52,714 bases of DNA from Gammaproteobacteria bacterium (GCA_009841635.1 VXLJ01000001.1:89400-142113); one strand, 5' to 3'. Counted from the stretch's first letter, positions 36,091-46,210 are shown. Notes: generated by a model not told the origin, from the letters alone. Numbers and translations: made by a program.

Positions 36091-37394
36091 GCGGCCATAT
36101 CCTGTACGATACTGGTGAACGAATCGCCGCGATGTTCGAAGTTCGCGAACATATCAAAACTTGCGCAAGCAGGCGAAAGCAATATGACATCACCAGGCTT
36201 GGCTGCCTCTCGTGCACGCAGTACCGCCTGCTCTAATGAATCTACCTGCGCGACTTGCGTCACTGCATCAGCGACAACCGCTATTTTTTGGGCATCCTTG
36301 CCAAACAGCACAGCCGTTTTCACATGATCGTGCAGCGCTTCATTGAGCGAAGCAAAATCTGCGTCCTTACCTTCGCCACCCGCTAGTAACACGATGTTTG
36401 GCTTTTCGTCGGCGAACGCTTCTATCGCCGCAAGCGTGGCGGCAACGTTAGTTGCTTTTGAATCGTTCACGTAATGCACGTTGTCAATGCGAGCTACGGT
36501 TTGCAGCCGATGCGGCAAGCCTTGGTAGTTTTGCGCAATCTCAATCACATGGCTCATCGCCACGCCAGATGCATGCGCGAGCGCAGCTGCAGCAACGATG
36601 TTGTAGTGATTTATCGAACCTAGAAGCTGTAGTTCCGAGGTCGGAATTTGATGACCATCGATCACGATTTCGTGCTGGCGCACACACCATGACACGCTGC
36701 CATTGATCGCAATCCCTGGCTTTTTGGTGCCTGGCGCGGTGCGGGGATCGTTATTGTTGAAAACCGCAAGCTCGCACCGTTCGTAAATACGTCGTTTCGT
36801 TGCTGCGTACTCTGCGAACGTGCGATGGTGATCGAGATGATCTTCCGCAATGTTCAGAACCGTCGCGCAAGTTAATTGCGGTGGTCGCATGCGCTCAAGT
36901 TGAAAGCTCGACAGCTCTAAAACAAAACCTGGCGCTTCCTCACTCAATAGGTCTAATACTGGCACACCGATATTTCCACCGGCCTTGAACCCTAGCGGCT
37001 GCAGCATCTTCGCAGTCAGATCCGTCGTCGTGCTCTTGCCATTGGTTCCAGTAATCCCAATTACGGCGCCGTCGACTTGCTCCATGAACAGTTCAATGTC
37101 ACTGGTCAGTCGCGCACCAGTCGCGAGAATGACATCGAACATCTCATCGTGCATTGGAATCCCTGGACTCATGTAAACGAATGAATCTGAACCCGCAATT
37201 TCCGCCACCTGGGCTGGTGAGATAAACCGCACCTCTGGATACTTCGCACGAAGTTCGTTGACGCGATTGTGAACCGAAGCGTCCTTCGGCAGGCGAGTAT
37301 CAGTCACAAAAACTGGCGCACGACCGTACCAAAAGTGAATGCAAGATTCACCCGTGACACCGACGCCAACGATCACAATGCGATCCGGTTTCAT
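36087..37394 (-). CDS. murD: UDP-N-acetylmuramoyl-L-alanine--D-glutamate ligase
   Basis: Adds D-Glu to UDP-MurNAc-L-Ala. The start is ATG 37392-37394 ([15 protein letters not shown]), overlapping the mraY stop as ATGA; the open frame continues upstream but without family similarity. [10 protein letters not shown] is the ATP loop, [10 protein letters not shown] and [10 protein letters not shown] are the conserved central and C-terminal blocks. 435 residues, as in E. coli (438). Confidence 0.96.
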   Translation of the reverse strand: MKPDRIVIVGVGVTGESCIHFWYGRAPVFVTDTRLPKDASVHNRVNELRAKYPEVRFISPAQVAEIAGSDSFVYMSPGIPMHDEMFDVILATGARLTSDIELFMEQVDGAVIGITGTNGKSTTTDLTAKMLQPLGFKAGGNIGVPVLDLLSEEAPGFVLELSSFQLERMRPPQLTCATVLNIAEDHLDHHRTFAEYAATKRRIYERCELAVFNNNDPRTAPGTKKPGIAINGSVSWCVRQHEIVIDGHQIPTSELQLLGSINHYNIVAAAALAHASGVAMSHVIEIAQNYQGLPHRLQTVARIDNVHYVNDSKATNVAATLAAIEAFADEKPNIVLLAGGEGKDADFASLNEALHDHVKTAVLFGKDAQKIAVVADAVTQVAQVDSLEQAVLRAREAAKPGDVILLSPACASFDMFANFEHRGDSFTSIVQDMAA

Positions 37395-38473
37395 CGCAAT
37401 TTCAACGTCGCCAACCCAATCATCACGAGCAAAAAGGTGATGATCCAAAACCGCACCGTGACTTTAGGCTCAGGCCAACCTTTCAACTCAAAGTGATGGT
37501 GCAATGGGGCCATCCGCAGCACCCGTTTGCCTCGCAACTTGAAACTCCCTACCTGTGCTATCACCGACGCAGTTTCAAGCACGAATAAGCCGCTCATGAT
37601 CAACAGCACGATCTCCTGGCGCGCCAATACGCCAATGACGCCTAGGGCTGCTCCTAGCGGTAATGCACCAATGTCGCCCATGATCATTTGCGCCGGGAAT
37701 GAGTTGAACCAAAGGAACCCAAGCCCAGCACCCACGATTGCGCCGCAAACGATTGCGACTTCCCCCATGCCTTCAATGTACGGGATTTGCAGATAGGCCG
37801 CGAACTCAAAATGCCCAACTGCGTAGGTAAACAATCCCAGTGCGCCAACGATCATGACAGCAGGAAGAATGGCTAGTCCATCTAAGCCATCCGTTAGGTT
37901 CACTGCGTTGCTCATGCCAACGATCATCAGAACCGTCAGAATCACAAAACCCCACCCCAATGGGATGGATATTTCCTTGAAAAACGGGATAAGCAATGCA
38001 GTCTCTGCAGGATTTGTGGCGGATTGATAGAGAATCAGTGCGACAGCTGAAGCGCACACGATCTGCAAGAAAAATTTGAGCTTGGCAGACAGTCCACCCT
38101 TATCGGTCTTGGCAAGCTTCAGATAGTCGTCGAAAAATCCAATAACGCCGAAGCTGAGCAAGACGGCCAACACGACCCAAATCTGTCGATTTGCAAGGTC
38201 AACCCAGCACACGGAAGCGATAAAGACGCTGACCAGGATCAGCAGCCCGCCCATCGTCGGGGTGCCTTCTTTGGCGGCATGCTGTTCGGGTCCGTCGCTT
38301 CTAATGACGTCGCCGATTTGTCGCCGTTCAAGCCAACGAATCAGCAACGGTCCAAACAGCAGACTAATGAAGAGTGCCGTGCCTGTCGATACGAGGGTTC
38401 GAAACGTGATATAGCCAAACACGTTGAACGCAGACACATGCTCGGCGAGCCATTCAGTTAACCAAAGAAGCAT
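37391..38473 (-). CDS. mraY: Phospho-N-acetylmuramoyl-pentapeptide transferase MraY
   Basis: Makes lipid I by joining UDP-MurNAc-pentapeptide to undecaprenyl phosphate in the inner membrane. 360 residues, the same length as E. coli, with ten predicted helices. [14 protein letters not shown] (Asp-rich motif), [10 protein letters not shown] and [10 protein letters not shown] are the signature blocks. It begins ten bases after murE; murF, usual between them, is missing here. Confidence 0.97.
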   Translation of the reverse strand: MLLWLTEWLAEHVSAFNVFGYITFRTLVSTGTALFISLLFGPLLIRWLERRQIGDVIRSDGPEQHAAKEGTPTMGGLLILVSVFIASVCWVDLANRQIWVVLAVLLSFGVIGFFDDYLKLAKTDKGGLSAKLKFFLQIVCASAVALILYQSATNPAETALLIPFFKEISIPLGWGFVILTVLMIVGMSNAVNLTDGLDGLAILPAVMIVGALGLFTYAVGHFEFAAYLQIPYIEGMGEVAIVCGAIVGAGLGFLWFNSFPAQMIMGDIGALPLGAALGVIGVLARQEIVLLIMSGLFVLETASVIAQVGSFKLRGKRVLRMAPLHHHFELKGWPEPKVTVRFWIITFLLVMIGLATLKLR

Positions 38474-38483
38474 GGCATTCCCC

Positions 38484-39902
38484 TCACATGAACCGCAACG
38501 CGGCCTCGCGGTCGCTAAAAGGTGTTTTCACACCGTTGGCTTCTTGATATGTTTCAGCACCTTTCCCAGCAACCAATACCAAACTCCCTTCAGAAGCGCT
38601 TCCAATCGCTTCCTCAATGGCACTTTCACGGTCTAATATCTTGGTCGCTTTCTCCGGTTGGTCCATGCCGTGTAAGGTCTCTGCGACGATTTTTTCAGGA
38701 TTTTCGTTGCGGGGATTGTCATTCGTTACGACCACTCGATCTGCATTTGCTTCTGCTATGGCTCCCATCAGCGGTCGTTTGCCTGGATCACGATCACCAC
38801 CACAACCGAACACGCAAATTAGCTCAAGGGGTTTGAGCTGCCGCAAAGCTCGAAGGGTCTTCTCTAACGCGTCTGGTGTGTGCGCGTAGTCGATGACCAC
38901 CTGAATGTTCCCATGGTGCTTGATAAATTCGAGTCGCCCCGGCACAGGTGGCAAATCTTTAAGCTGCTCGCAAGCATGTGCAAATTCAACGCCGCAATGT
39001 AGCATAGTGCCGAGAATTGCGGCGCAGTTTTCTACGCCGAATTCGCTACGAATCGGTAAACGTAGTGGTGCATCGCCCCATTTGGTACGCCACGTGCCAA
39101 TCGCACCGTCAAGCGTAAGCGAATCTATGACCGCGGATATATCAGCCTCTTCACTCCTACCATAAGTTGTCACGTCTATGCCTCGTTGCTTACACAACGT
39201 GAAGAGTTGACGGCCAAATTCATCGTCGATATTCAAGACCGCACGTGAGAGCTCGAATTCCTTAAATAGCAAGCGTTTCGCGTTTGCATAGTTCGCCATG
39301 GAATCGTGATAGTCCAGATGGTCGCGTGAGAGATTCGTGAAGATCCCAATGGCTAAGTCCACGTCACTCAAACGACCTTGCACCAGGGCGTGTGAACTTG
39401 CTTCCATGGCGACTCTACACGCACCCCACTCATGGAGCTTGGCTAAGCGCTTTTGCAACGCAATGCCATCCATGGTTGTTAGATCGGAGGTTTCAAGATT
39501 CGGGCACATGCCCCAGCCAAGCGAGCCCATAAAACCAGTGTCTCGCAGCATGTTTGCGAGGCCATGTGCGACGCTAGTTTTGCCATTGGTGCCTGTCACG
39601 GCAACACATTCAATAGATTGGCTTGGATTGCCAAACAACCGCGCCGCTATGGCATTGCGCTGACTAACCAACTCACTATCCGCCACGACGAAGCAGTCGT
39701 TAACCACTCCAATGGGTCGTTCCGTTAAGACAACGCTTGCTCCACGCTGAACAGCTTCATCGACATAAGTGTGACCATCGTTCAAACCACCTTGAACGGC
39801 AACGAAAAGGTCACCACGCGCCACCGTTCGCGAATCGCAACTCATCCCGTTGATTTCGATGCCGGGCAAATCACTTCGTTGCAACAGTTCGTTAAGCCGC
39901 AT
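38484..39902 (-). CDS. murE: UDP-N-acetylmuramoyl-tripeptide synthetase, meso-diaminopimelate type
   Basis: Adds the third residue of the stem peptide. [11 protein letters not shown] is the ATP loop. [11 protein letters not shown] contains the DNPR motif that selects meso-diaminopimelate over lysine, which predicts a DAP-type wall. [12 protein letters not shown] and [10 protein letters not shown] are further family blocks. 472 residues; the ATG lies inside the last 11 bases of ftsI. It is not fused to MurF, whose gene is absent from this position. Confidence 0.96.
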   Translation of the reverse strand: MRLNELLQRSDLPGIEINGMSCDSRTVARGDLFVAVQGGLNDGHTYVDEAVQRGASVVLTERPIGVVNDCFVVADSELVSQRNAIAARLFGNPSQSIECVAVTGTNGKTSVAHGLANMLRDTGFMGSLGWGMCPNLETSDLTTMDGIALQKRLAKLHEWGACRVAMEASSHALVQGRLSDVDLAIGIFTNLSRDHLDYHDSMANYANAKRLLFKEFELSRAVLNIDDEFGRQLFTLCKQRGIDVTTYGRSEEADISAVIDSLTLDGAIGTWRTKWGDAPLRLPIRSEFGVENCAAILGTMLHCGVEFAHACEQLKDLPPVPGRLEFIKHHGNIQVVIDYAHTPDALEKTLRALRQLKPLELICVFGCGGDRDPGKRPLMGAIAEANADRVVVTNDNPRNENPEKIVAETLHGMDQPEKATKILDRESAIEEAIGSASEGSLVLVAGKGAETYQEANGVKTPFSDREAALRFM

Positions 39903-41586
39903 CGTCTAGTTCGACCCTTTCTGCGACAGGTGGTCGACTGTCTACGCCACGGAGCTGTAACGCTTTGGTGGCCACTCTCTTAAACACTGGTGCCGATACT
40001 GATCCGCCTGAAACTTTGCCACCCGGGACCTTCGGCTTAGGACCGTCGACGACGACGACACCTAAAAACTGAGGATCGCGCATCGGCACCATCCCAACAA
40101 AAAGCGTGACGTGGTCTTGCTCGGAATATCCACCGCGTGCTGATTTCCGTACCGTGCCCGTTTTTCCTGCCATGGTGAATCCTGGAATAGCAGATTTGCT
40201 CGCCGTGCCGGTTGGACCAACGACACCTGCGAGCATGTTCATCACCTGCGACGTCAAGCGTTCGTCAAATACACGTCGGTCAGGTTCATTGCGTTCATCG
40301 TACGACAATACTGATATTTGCCGTTGGACACCACCAGTTGCAATCGTCAAGTAAGCTCGTGCAAGCTGCATCGGTGTTACCGAAAAACCATAGCCAAAGG
40401 ACATCGTTGCCCTTGTAATCGGATCCGCTATGTCATCACCGGAGAGCTTGCCAATGGTCTCACCGGGGAAACCAGAATAAACAAAATCACTGAAACCAGC
40501 TCGTTCGTGCACGTTCAGGAGCGCCGCTTCATCGAGATCCAAGGCAATCCGCGTGGCACCTACTTGACTTGACTTGACGAGCACGTCCCTCAACGACAAA
40601 ACGCCGTAATTACGCGGATCTTCTATCGTCTTCCAGCGCACGACGATCCAACCGGGGTTCGTGTCGACTTCGGTTTCAGGCGTATAGCGACCGCTTTCTA
40701 AAGCCAACATCGCGACAAATGGCTTGAACGTCGAGCCTGGTTCAACGAGGTCCGTAATCGCGCGATTCCGCATGGCGTCCCAATCTCGCTGTTGGGTGTA
40801 ATTCGGGTTGTACGAAGGCACATTCGCAAGTGCAAGAATCCCACCCGTTGGTACGTCCAATAAGATCATTGACGCCGCATTGGCTTGAAATTCCGCGACG
40901 ACATTCTCCAATTCCTTGAATGCAAAAAACTGCAGTCGGCTATCGATTGAAGTCTTTAGATCTTCGCCAAATTTAGGTAAATTGACGTACCGCAAATCTC
41001 GAATTAGCCGTCCAGCACGATCACGTACGACTCGCCTCGAACCTTGCTCTCCTTTGAGATGGTCATCAAAAGTTTTTTCCATCCCTTCCAAACCTTGCTC
41101 ATCAATATCCGTGATACCCGTGAGATGCGCGGCAACTTCGCCCATCGGATAGTAACGGCGATATTCGGTTTGTATATCCAAGCCATCTAGTTTGAGTTGT
41201 TGCAAAGCCAGCGCTTTGCGCGCGGGTTGTCGTCGCGCCAGATACATAAACGCTCTTGAGCTGTTTTCGGTGAATTTGCGACGCAGCGACGTGGCATCCA
41301 ATTCAAGGATTTCGGCCACGTTCTCAATGGCGGTATCCGACCATGCAATTCGAGAAGGGTTCACCGTCACTGCAATTACTGGGGTGCTAATTGCCAGCGG
41401 TTCACCTAGGCGATCGTAAATCATGCCGCGATGAACGGGTATGAACTGGGTGCGTTCGCTCTGTTGCTGACCAAACGCCTGCATGAAGTAGCGCTCAATG
41501 AAGGCGATGTAACTCATTTGGCCGACTAACACACCTGCTACTGCAACAAAGCAAATCGTTGCGAGCTTGTGCCGACGATCGTTCAA
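39892..41586 (-). CDS. ftsI: Septal transpeptidase FtsI (PBP3), with SSQ in place of SxN
   Basis: Class B penicillin-binding protein that cross-links septal peptidoglycan. One N-terminal membrane helix (about 8-28), a non-penicillin-binding domain, then the transpeptidase. The active-site serine motif is STFK (S285, K288) and the third motif is KTGT (K475). The second motif, normally SxN (SSN in E. coli), reads S339-S340-Q341, an unusual Asn-to-Gln change; its codons fall in a pentanucleotide repeat. TTG start overlapping the ftsL stop (TTGA). 564 residues, like E. coli (588). Confidence 0.95.
   Translation of the reverse strand: MNDRRHKLATICFVAVAGVLVGQMSYIAFIERYFMQAFGQQQSERTQFIPVHRGMIYDRLGEPLAISTPVIAVTVNPSRIAWSDTAIENVAEILELDATSLRRKFTENSSRAFMYLARRQPARKALALQQLKLDGLDIQTEYRRYYPMGEVAAHLTGITDIDEQGLEGMEKTFDDHLKGEQGSRRVVRDRAGRLIRDLRYVNLPKFGEDLKTSIDSRLQFFAFKELENVVAEFQANAASMILLDVPTGGILALANVPSYNPNYTQQRDWDAMRNRAITDLVEPGSTFKPFVAMLALESGRYTPETEVDTNPGWIVVRWKTIEDPRNYGVLSLRDVLVKSSQVGATRIALDLDEAALLNVHERAGFSDFVYSGFPGETIGKLSGDDIADPITRATMSFGYGFSVTPMQLARAYLTIATGGVQRQISVLSYDERNEPDRRVFDERLTSQVMNMLAGVVGPTGTASKSAIPGFTMAGKTGTVRKSARGGYSEQDHVTLFVGMVPMRDPQFLGVVVVDGPKPKVPGGKVSGGSVSAPVFKRVATKALQLRGVDSRPPVAERVELDDAA
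40562..40578 (-). repeat. Pentanucleotide repeat in ftsI covering the SxN motif
   Basis: Seventeen bases with a five-base period (GTCAA on the coding strand, slightly more than three units) encode the residues around K338-S339-S340-Q341. Gain or loss of one unit would shift the reading frame. Confidence 0.8.
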
Positions 41587-41885
41587 TGCCCAACTTCCTG
41601 CGCAGGTGCTTTGAGCTTTTCCGGATGCACCATGCCTTGAGCTTCTGCATCGCTCAACACCAACGCATAGGAGGACAAGCTCTCTTTCTCAATGAGTAAG
41701 CGCGTGTACTCGCTGAGCTCACGGTCCTGTTGGAGCCGTAACTCTGTTAGGTGCGTATACGTGTCTAAACGAACGAACGATTGACGAATGGTGAACAAAC
41801 CGCTCAAAAGAATCGCGACAATCAAAATCACCGCCAACACATCCCTGCTCGCATGAAGCCGAACTGGTTTGTCTGTCTTCGCCAC
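41583..41885 (-). CDS. ftsL: Cell division protein FtsL
   Basis: 100 residues: short basic N-terminus, one membrane helix (VLAVILIVAILLSGLFTI), then a periplasmic coiled-coil region rich in heptads (LTELRLQQDRELSEYTRLLIEKESL). This fits FtsL, which joins FtsB and FtsQ and activates FtsW-FtsI. Identification rests on size, topology and position between rsmH and ftsI. It starts three bases after the rsmH stop. Confidence 0.9.
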   Translation of the reverse strand: MAKTDKPVRLHASRDVLAVILIVAILLSGLFTIRQSFVRLDTYTHLTELRLQQDRELSEYTRLLIEKESLSSYALVLSDAEAQGMVHPEKLKAPAQEVGH

Positions 41886-41888
41886 CTT

Positions 41889-42812
41889 CTAACGCAACCT
41901 CTCAACGACCTGAAGCATGGCGCTACGCGACCTTGGGTTGCGCGCGCGTTCACTATAGCTCGGTCGGACGCTTTTTTCTACATAACGCGCCAGCGCTTGC
42001 TTAGCGCTCACTGGAATACCACGAGGCGTGCTAGGTGCAACCCACTCACGCAAAGTCAATCTAGCAATGCGATGCTCCAAACTATGAAACGTTATGACCG
42101 CTAATCGACCCTGGGGGGCTAGTTTTGCAAAAGCTTGCTCAAGGCCAAGTTCAAGTTCGCGCAATTCATCGTTCAAGTGAATTCGAACAGCTTGAAACAC
42201 ACGGGCTAGCAACCTTGCGGGAACTTTCGCATTCGTAATTGCGCTTTGCACAGACTCGACGAGATCGTAAGTAGTAGCCAACGGCCGACGCGCCACGATG
42301 GCTTGTGCAAACCTTCGTGCAGAACGAACATCGCCATAGGTTCGCAACACATCCGTGAGATCATCGACTTGAGCTCGATTTAGCCAACTTTTTGCAGTTT
42401 CGCCTCTACGGTTGTCCATCCGCATATCTAATGGGCCGTCTATATCGAAGGCGAAACCGCGCTCAGGGTCTTCCAGCTGCGGCGACGACACGCCGACGTC
42501 AAATATCACCGCATTGACGGATGCAACCCCAACCTGCTCTAGCGCTTGATTTAGATCGCTAAACCTTGCACTTGCAAACTTCACTCGAGGATCTTGCGCA
42601 ATGAGATCTCTCGCGGCAAGTTCTGCGTCAGGGTCACGGTCCATTGCGATCAGAGAGGCTTTTGGCGCTAACTTTGCCAACAACGCACGTGCATGGCCAC
42701 CACGACCAAACGTGGCATCGACGTACGTACCATCAAAATCTGTGATGACCGCTCGCACTAATTCGTCGCGAAGCACCGGTTCGTGGTGCAGCACCAATGG
42801 TGAATCCGTCAT
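41889..42812 (-). CDS. rsmH: 16S rRNA (cytosine1402-N4)-methyltransferase RsmH
   Basis: SAM-dependent methyltransferase; DATFGRGGHARALL is the SAM loop, and HHEPVLRDELV, FDIDGPLDMRMD and ITFHSLEHRI are family blocks. From ATG 42810-42812 it is 307 residues, as in E. coli (313). The frame is open without a break to an ATG at 43034. A TTG at 42999-43001 has AGGAGG six bases upstream, a much better ribosome site than the internal ATG, so the real protein may carry about 63 extra N-terminal residues of unfamiliar sequence. First gene of the dcw cluster here; mraZ, its usual upstream neighbour, is missing. RsmI, made nearby, modifies the same nucleotide C1402. Confidence 0.95.
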   Translation of the reverse strand: MTDSPLVLHHEPVLRDELVRAVITDFDGTYVDATFGRGGHARALLAKLAPKASLIAMDRDPDAELAARDLIAQDPRVKFASARFSDLNQALEQVGVASVNAVIFDVGVSSPQLEDPERGFAFDIDGPLDMRMDNRRGETAKSWLNRAQVDDLTDVLRTYGDVRSARRFAQAIVARRPLATTYDLVESVQSAITNAKVPARLLARVFQAVRIHLNDELRELELGLEQAFAKLAPQGRLAVITFHSLEHRIARLTLREWVAPSTPRGIPVSAKQALARYVEKSVRPSYSERARNPRSRSAMLQVVERLR

Positions 42813-43208
42813 CGTTTGGCGCAACGATCCGAATCGCGTGGACGAAACGTCATCACGTAAATAAATGTGCGCAGGTTGACGTACAAAAGACTTGGTTTGG
42901 TACGCACCGGTTGCACGGTACCTGACCACCGAGGCGGCGACCATCGAGGACTCCATTCTTGAGTCGGTGTACGCGGCCTCAGCAGATGCGCCACGTACCA
43001 AACCATCCCTCCTTGGATAGGTTTTCAACGCCATGATAGCCGTAATTTGGCAAGTTCACGACGCGTTTCGATTATACGAGCGATTTCAACCTTATGACCT
43101 GGTTGGATCGGTGGAATTCAACTGTTTTACGACACCTACTAACTCGCTTTGGCGTCATAGAAGTCGATCCCAATTTATTGCTAGGTCGAAGCCATTGCCA
43201 AGCAAAGC
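42813..43208. other. Region between rnpB and conserved rsmH: dcw leader in the place of mraZ
   Basis: 396 bases where many relatives carry mraZ. No frame here resembles MraZ and I see no GTGGG-type MraZ boxes. On the minus strand a perfect TATAAT lies at 43071-43076, without a convincing -35 element, and is a candidate promoter for the cluster. AGGAGG followed by TTG at 43001 could start an extended RsmH. Confidence 0.45.
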
Positions 43209-43550
43209 GGGTGCCAACCGATAAGCCGGGTTCTGTCGAGAGCAATCATTCATCTAGAACGCACGTCGCCGTACATTTCCATTAGCAGCCTACCCAAATC
43301 GACGCGGACCACGCCATTGATTCCTATTCGGCCTTGCACTCGGTGGGGTTTACCTTGCCGATCCTGTTACCAGCATCGCGGTGCGCTCTTACCGCACCAT
43401 TTCACCCTTACTGACTTGCGTCAAGCGGTATTTTTTCTGTTGCACTTGCCGTGAGCTTGCGCTCCCCAGGCGTTACCTGGCACCGTGTCCTGTAGTGCCC
43501 GGACTTTCCTCCCGCGCAAACATGCGCCGGCGATTGCTTGGTTGGCACCC
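43209..43550 (-). ncRNA. rnpB: RNase P RNA (M1 RNA type, bacterial class A)
   Basis: Catalytic RNA that trims the 5' end of pre-tRNAs. On the minus strand the 5' part contains GGAGGAAAGTCCGGGC and the 3' part contains ACAGAACCCGGCTTATCGG, the two best-conserved RNase P segments. Between them lie GGTGCCAGGTAACGCCTGGG, GTGCGGTAAGAGCGCACCG, GCTGGTAACAG and GTAGGCTGC, all in the expected order. The ends pair as helix P1 (GGGTGCCAACC with GGTTGGCACCC), which sets the limits within a few bases. It lies between rsmI and rsmH, as in Pseudomonas. Confidence 0.97.
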
Positions 43551-43560
43551 AATGCAAATC

Positions 43561-44427
43561 CTATTCGTTGGTCGCAGTTTTTGCCATATACAAGCGATAT
43601 GCGTCACGTCTCGATAATCCTGTGAGTTGCGCAATCAATCTTGCTGCGGCACTCGGTGAAATACCCTCGGCTGCAAACGTCGTTGCCAATACGCTAGCTT
43701 CGTAGGCGTCTGCATCGTCGCTCGCTGCAAATACCACGACAAATTCACCAACTACCCGCGCTCTTTTAGTCAGTTCTGCATAAACCTGTTGCACAGTCGC
43801 AAAAATCTTCTCTTCGTGGAGCTTCGTCAATTCACGTGCAATAAAAACTTGCCGTTCACCAAATCCCAAATCTATGGCAACCTCAAGTGTCTCCAAGATT
43901 CGCACTGGCGCTTCGAAACACACCACCGGTACAGATTGAGCAAGCAATCGCTGGAGTTGCTTACTTTTGGCTTGTCGTTTGCGCTCAAGAAAACCAACGA
44001 AGCGAAAGTCGTTCATGGGCAAGGGACATGCGGATAGACAGGCCGTTAATGCACTAGGACCTGGAATCGGCACTACGTTCAAGCCAGCATCGAATGCGAG
44101 CTGGAGCAGTGGAAACCCAGGATCTGAAACCAGCGGCGTGCCTGCATCGCTGATGACGGCGATGTCTTGTCCAGCTTGAACGCTAGCTATGATTTTCCTT
44201 GCTTCCTCGTTTTCGTTTAGAACGTTGAAACTAAACAACTGTTTTTCATTCGCATCGAGCCCTAAGAGTCGTAGTAATTTCCCCGCCCTACGCGTGTCTT
44301 CACAAGCAATATAGTTTGTTTGCGCCAAGACGGATCTAGCTCGTTCACCCATGTCACCGATATTCCCAATCGGCGTAGCAACTACGAATAGTGTGCCACT
44401 TGGAGGTGGCGTGCGTTGGTTATGCAT
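43561..44427 (-). CDS. rsmI: 16S rRNA (cytidine1402-2'-O)-methyltransferase RsmI
   Basis: Methylates the ribose of C1402. FVVATPIGNIGDMGERA, CEDTRRAGKLL, ISDAGTPLVSDPG and IPGPSALTACLSACPLP are the defining blocks of this tetrapyrrole-methylase-fold family; the C-terminal GLSRRDAYRLYMA is typical. 288 residues from ATG 44425-44427 (E. coli 286). The open frame extends further but into the divergent lpoA. The two starts overlap by 17 bases, so each gene's promoter must lie inside the other's coding part. Confidence 0.95.
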   Translation of the reverse strand: MHNQRTPPPSGTLFVVATPIGNIGDMGERARSVLAQTNYIACEDTRRAGKLLRLLGLDANEKQLFSFNVLNENEEARKIIASVQAGQDIAVISDAGTPLVSDPGFPLLQLAFDAGLNVVPIPGPSALTACLSACPLPMNDFRFVGFLERKRQAKSKQLQRLLAQSVPVVCFEAPVRILETLEVAIDLGFGERQVFIARELTKLHEEKIFATVQQVYAELTKRARVVGEFVVVFAASDDADAYEASVLATTFAAEGISPSAAARLIAQLTGLSRRDAYRLYMAKTATNE

Positions 44428-46210
44428 CGTTGGCTTGATTGTAGTGTGCTCAGGCTGCGGTGATGTCGGTACCTCGACCATCCCTTCACCTACGACACTA
44501 GCCGATCAAGTTGGTACCAAGGATGCAGAAGTACCGACTGGCAACGATCTAATGACGGCTCTCAGTGACGCAACCGCGGCCTATGCGAGGGGTGATGTTG
44601 AACGAGCACGCCGCAATATCGACATCCTCCAGAGTGAGCCTCGCTTTGAAGCGAGCTTAAGTCCGTCTCAGGCATTTCTCCTGCAAGCACTATTGGCGAA
44701 TTTTGCGCTCGACGACGAACGTGACGCTAGCGAGTTCGTTCGTGCACTTCGCCCTGATGGCCTGAGCCAACGGTTGACTGCGCTTGATCTTTGGGCACGC
44801 TATCTCGCTAGCGAAGGTCGCTACATCGGCGCGAGTCGATTGTTGTTGCAAGCAGCTGAACTTAGTGCTGTAGTCGACCCAGAACGACAAAATGAGCTGC
44901 GTACGCAATTGTGGCAGCTCGTCATTTCCTTGCCTGCACAGCACATCGCGGACATCATCCCGCAAGTTGATGACGGCGACTTGCGTCGTTGGTGGGAAAT
45001 TGCCCAGCGCTTCAATAGCAGCCTCAGTCTTGCAAGTTGGCGAGTGAGGTTGCAGGAGTGGATACGTGAATACCCAGATCACGAAAGCGGCCAGTGGCTT
45101 GAAGAGCAGATTGGCAGCGCATACGACGAGTCACCTCACATCACTGTTTTATTGCCACAATCAGGCGACGACGCATATGCACGCGCCGCACAAGCAATAC
45201 GCGATGGTTGGTTGTTGGCGTACGTAACCGACGCGGCGCGCGTGAACCCATCGGACCTACCGACAGTCACCTTCATCGACACCTTCAATCAGGACGTAAC
45301 GTCGCTAGCGAGACAGGCATTTGCAAATGGCGCAGATCGGGTTGTCGGTCCGCTTAAGAAAGATGCGGTCACCGCCATGATCCGCGAATCCAATTACGGC
45401 GGACCAATTCTGTTGCTCAATGAGCCATTTGCTGAACGTTTAGCACGACCGCAGTCGATTCGCTTTCTAGCATGGTCGATCGAAGATGAAGCTCGAGAGA
45501 TTGCGCGTACACTCTCGCAAAACCCTGAACTTCGATGTGCACTCATGTATGGCAATGAACCGTGGATGCTTCGCGCACGGGCAGAATTTGAACTAGGGTT
45601 ACAGCCACCAGCACGAGTTGTCGCAAGCCAGCTCATCGACGACTTCGAACTCTTGACTGCAACAGTTGGCGCATCGTTAGGCATTGAGGAAAGCACCAAT
45701 CGATTCGAGACCATTCAGTCGATCGTGAACTTCCCGCTTGAATTTCAGCCTAGGATGAACAAGGAAATTAACAGCGTCGTCGCATTCATCAATTCAAATC
45801 AACTCGAGGCCGTGCTCGAATCGGTGCGTTATCACGCAGATCGCCAGTTGACGTTTTATGTGACGGATTCCGCGGTGCGTGATAGCTTGCCGACACTAGC
45901 AGATGGCGTGCGATTCACTTCCGATGCATGGCGTCTGTATGACTCAACCATTGCAACCTCCGTCGCAGACCACTTCAATGCCGATCCAAGCATCGCGTCC
46001 CTTTATGCTATGGGTATTGACGCATATCGACTGAGCAACTTTTGGCGCTACATGGAAGTTAACGAGACCATCGCTGGAGTTGCAGGCCGATATCGTTTAG
46101 AACCATCCGGGAAGATGCGCCGCTTGCCATATTGGGGTTTGGTTTCAAATCAAAAACTCGAACCGCTCGTTCCGCAACTTTTTTCGGAATCCGAAGTGCC
46201 GTTTCTATGA
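44411..46210 (+). CDS. lpoA: Outer-membrane lipoprotein LpoA, activator of PBP1A (LppC family)
   Basis: Start GTG 44411 with GGAGG five bases upstream, giving VRWLCIVGLIVVCSGCGD: a lipoprotein signal with cysteine after CSG. The N-terminal half is helical with TPR-like repeats. The C-terminal half is a periplasmic-binding-protein-like domain (ITVLLPQSGDDAYARAAQAIRDGWLLAY, GADRVVGPLKKDAVTAM, GPILLLNEP) as in LpoA. LpoA reaches through the wall to stimulate PBP1A. About 599 residues. yraN and diaA, which often follow it, are absent; dolP comes directly after with a four-base overlap. Confidence 0.9.
   Translation: MRWLCIVGLIVVCSGCGDVGTSTIPSPTTLADQVGTKDAEVPTGNDLMTALSDATAAYARGDVERARRNIDILQSEPRFEASLSPSQAFLLQALLANFALDDERDASEFVRALRPDGLSQRLTALDLWARYLASEGRYIGASRLLLQAAELSAVVDPERQNELRTQLWQLVISLPAQHIADIIPQVDDGDLRRWWEIAQRFNSSLSLASWRVRLQEWIREYPDHESGQWLEEQIGSAYDESPHITVLLPQSGDDAYARAAQAIRDGWLLAYVTDAARVNPSDLPTVTFIDTFNQDVTSLARQAFANGADRVVGPLKKDAVTAMIRESNYGGPILLLNEPFAERLARPQSIRFLAWSIEDEAREIARTLSQNPELRCALMYGNEPWMLRARAEFELGLQPPARVVASQLIDDFELLTATVGASLGIEESTNRFETIQSIVNFPLEFQPRMNKEINSVVAFINSNQLEAVLESVRYHADRQLTFYVTDSAVRDSLPTLADGVRFTSDAWRLYDSTIATSVADHFNADPSIASLYAMGIDAYRLSNFWRYMEVNETIAGVAGRYRLEPSGKMRRLPYWGLVSNQKLEPLVPQLFSESEVPFL

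Noticed and set aside
42809-43006. Separate 65-codon frame starting at ATG 43006 upstream of rsmH
   Set aside because: Its ATG is only one base from the AGGAGG, too close for initiation, and the residues resemble no known protein. The same ribosome site fits the TTG at 43001 in the rsmH frame much better.
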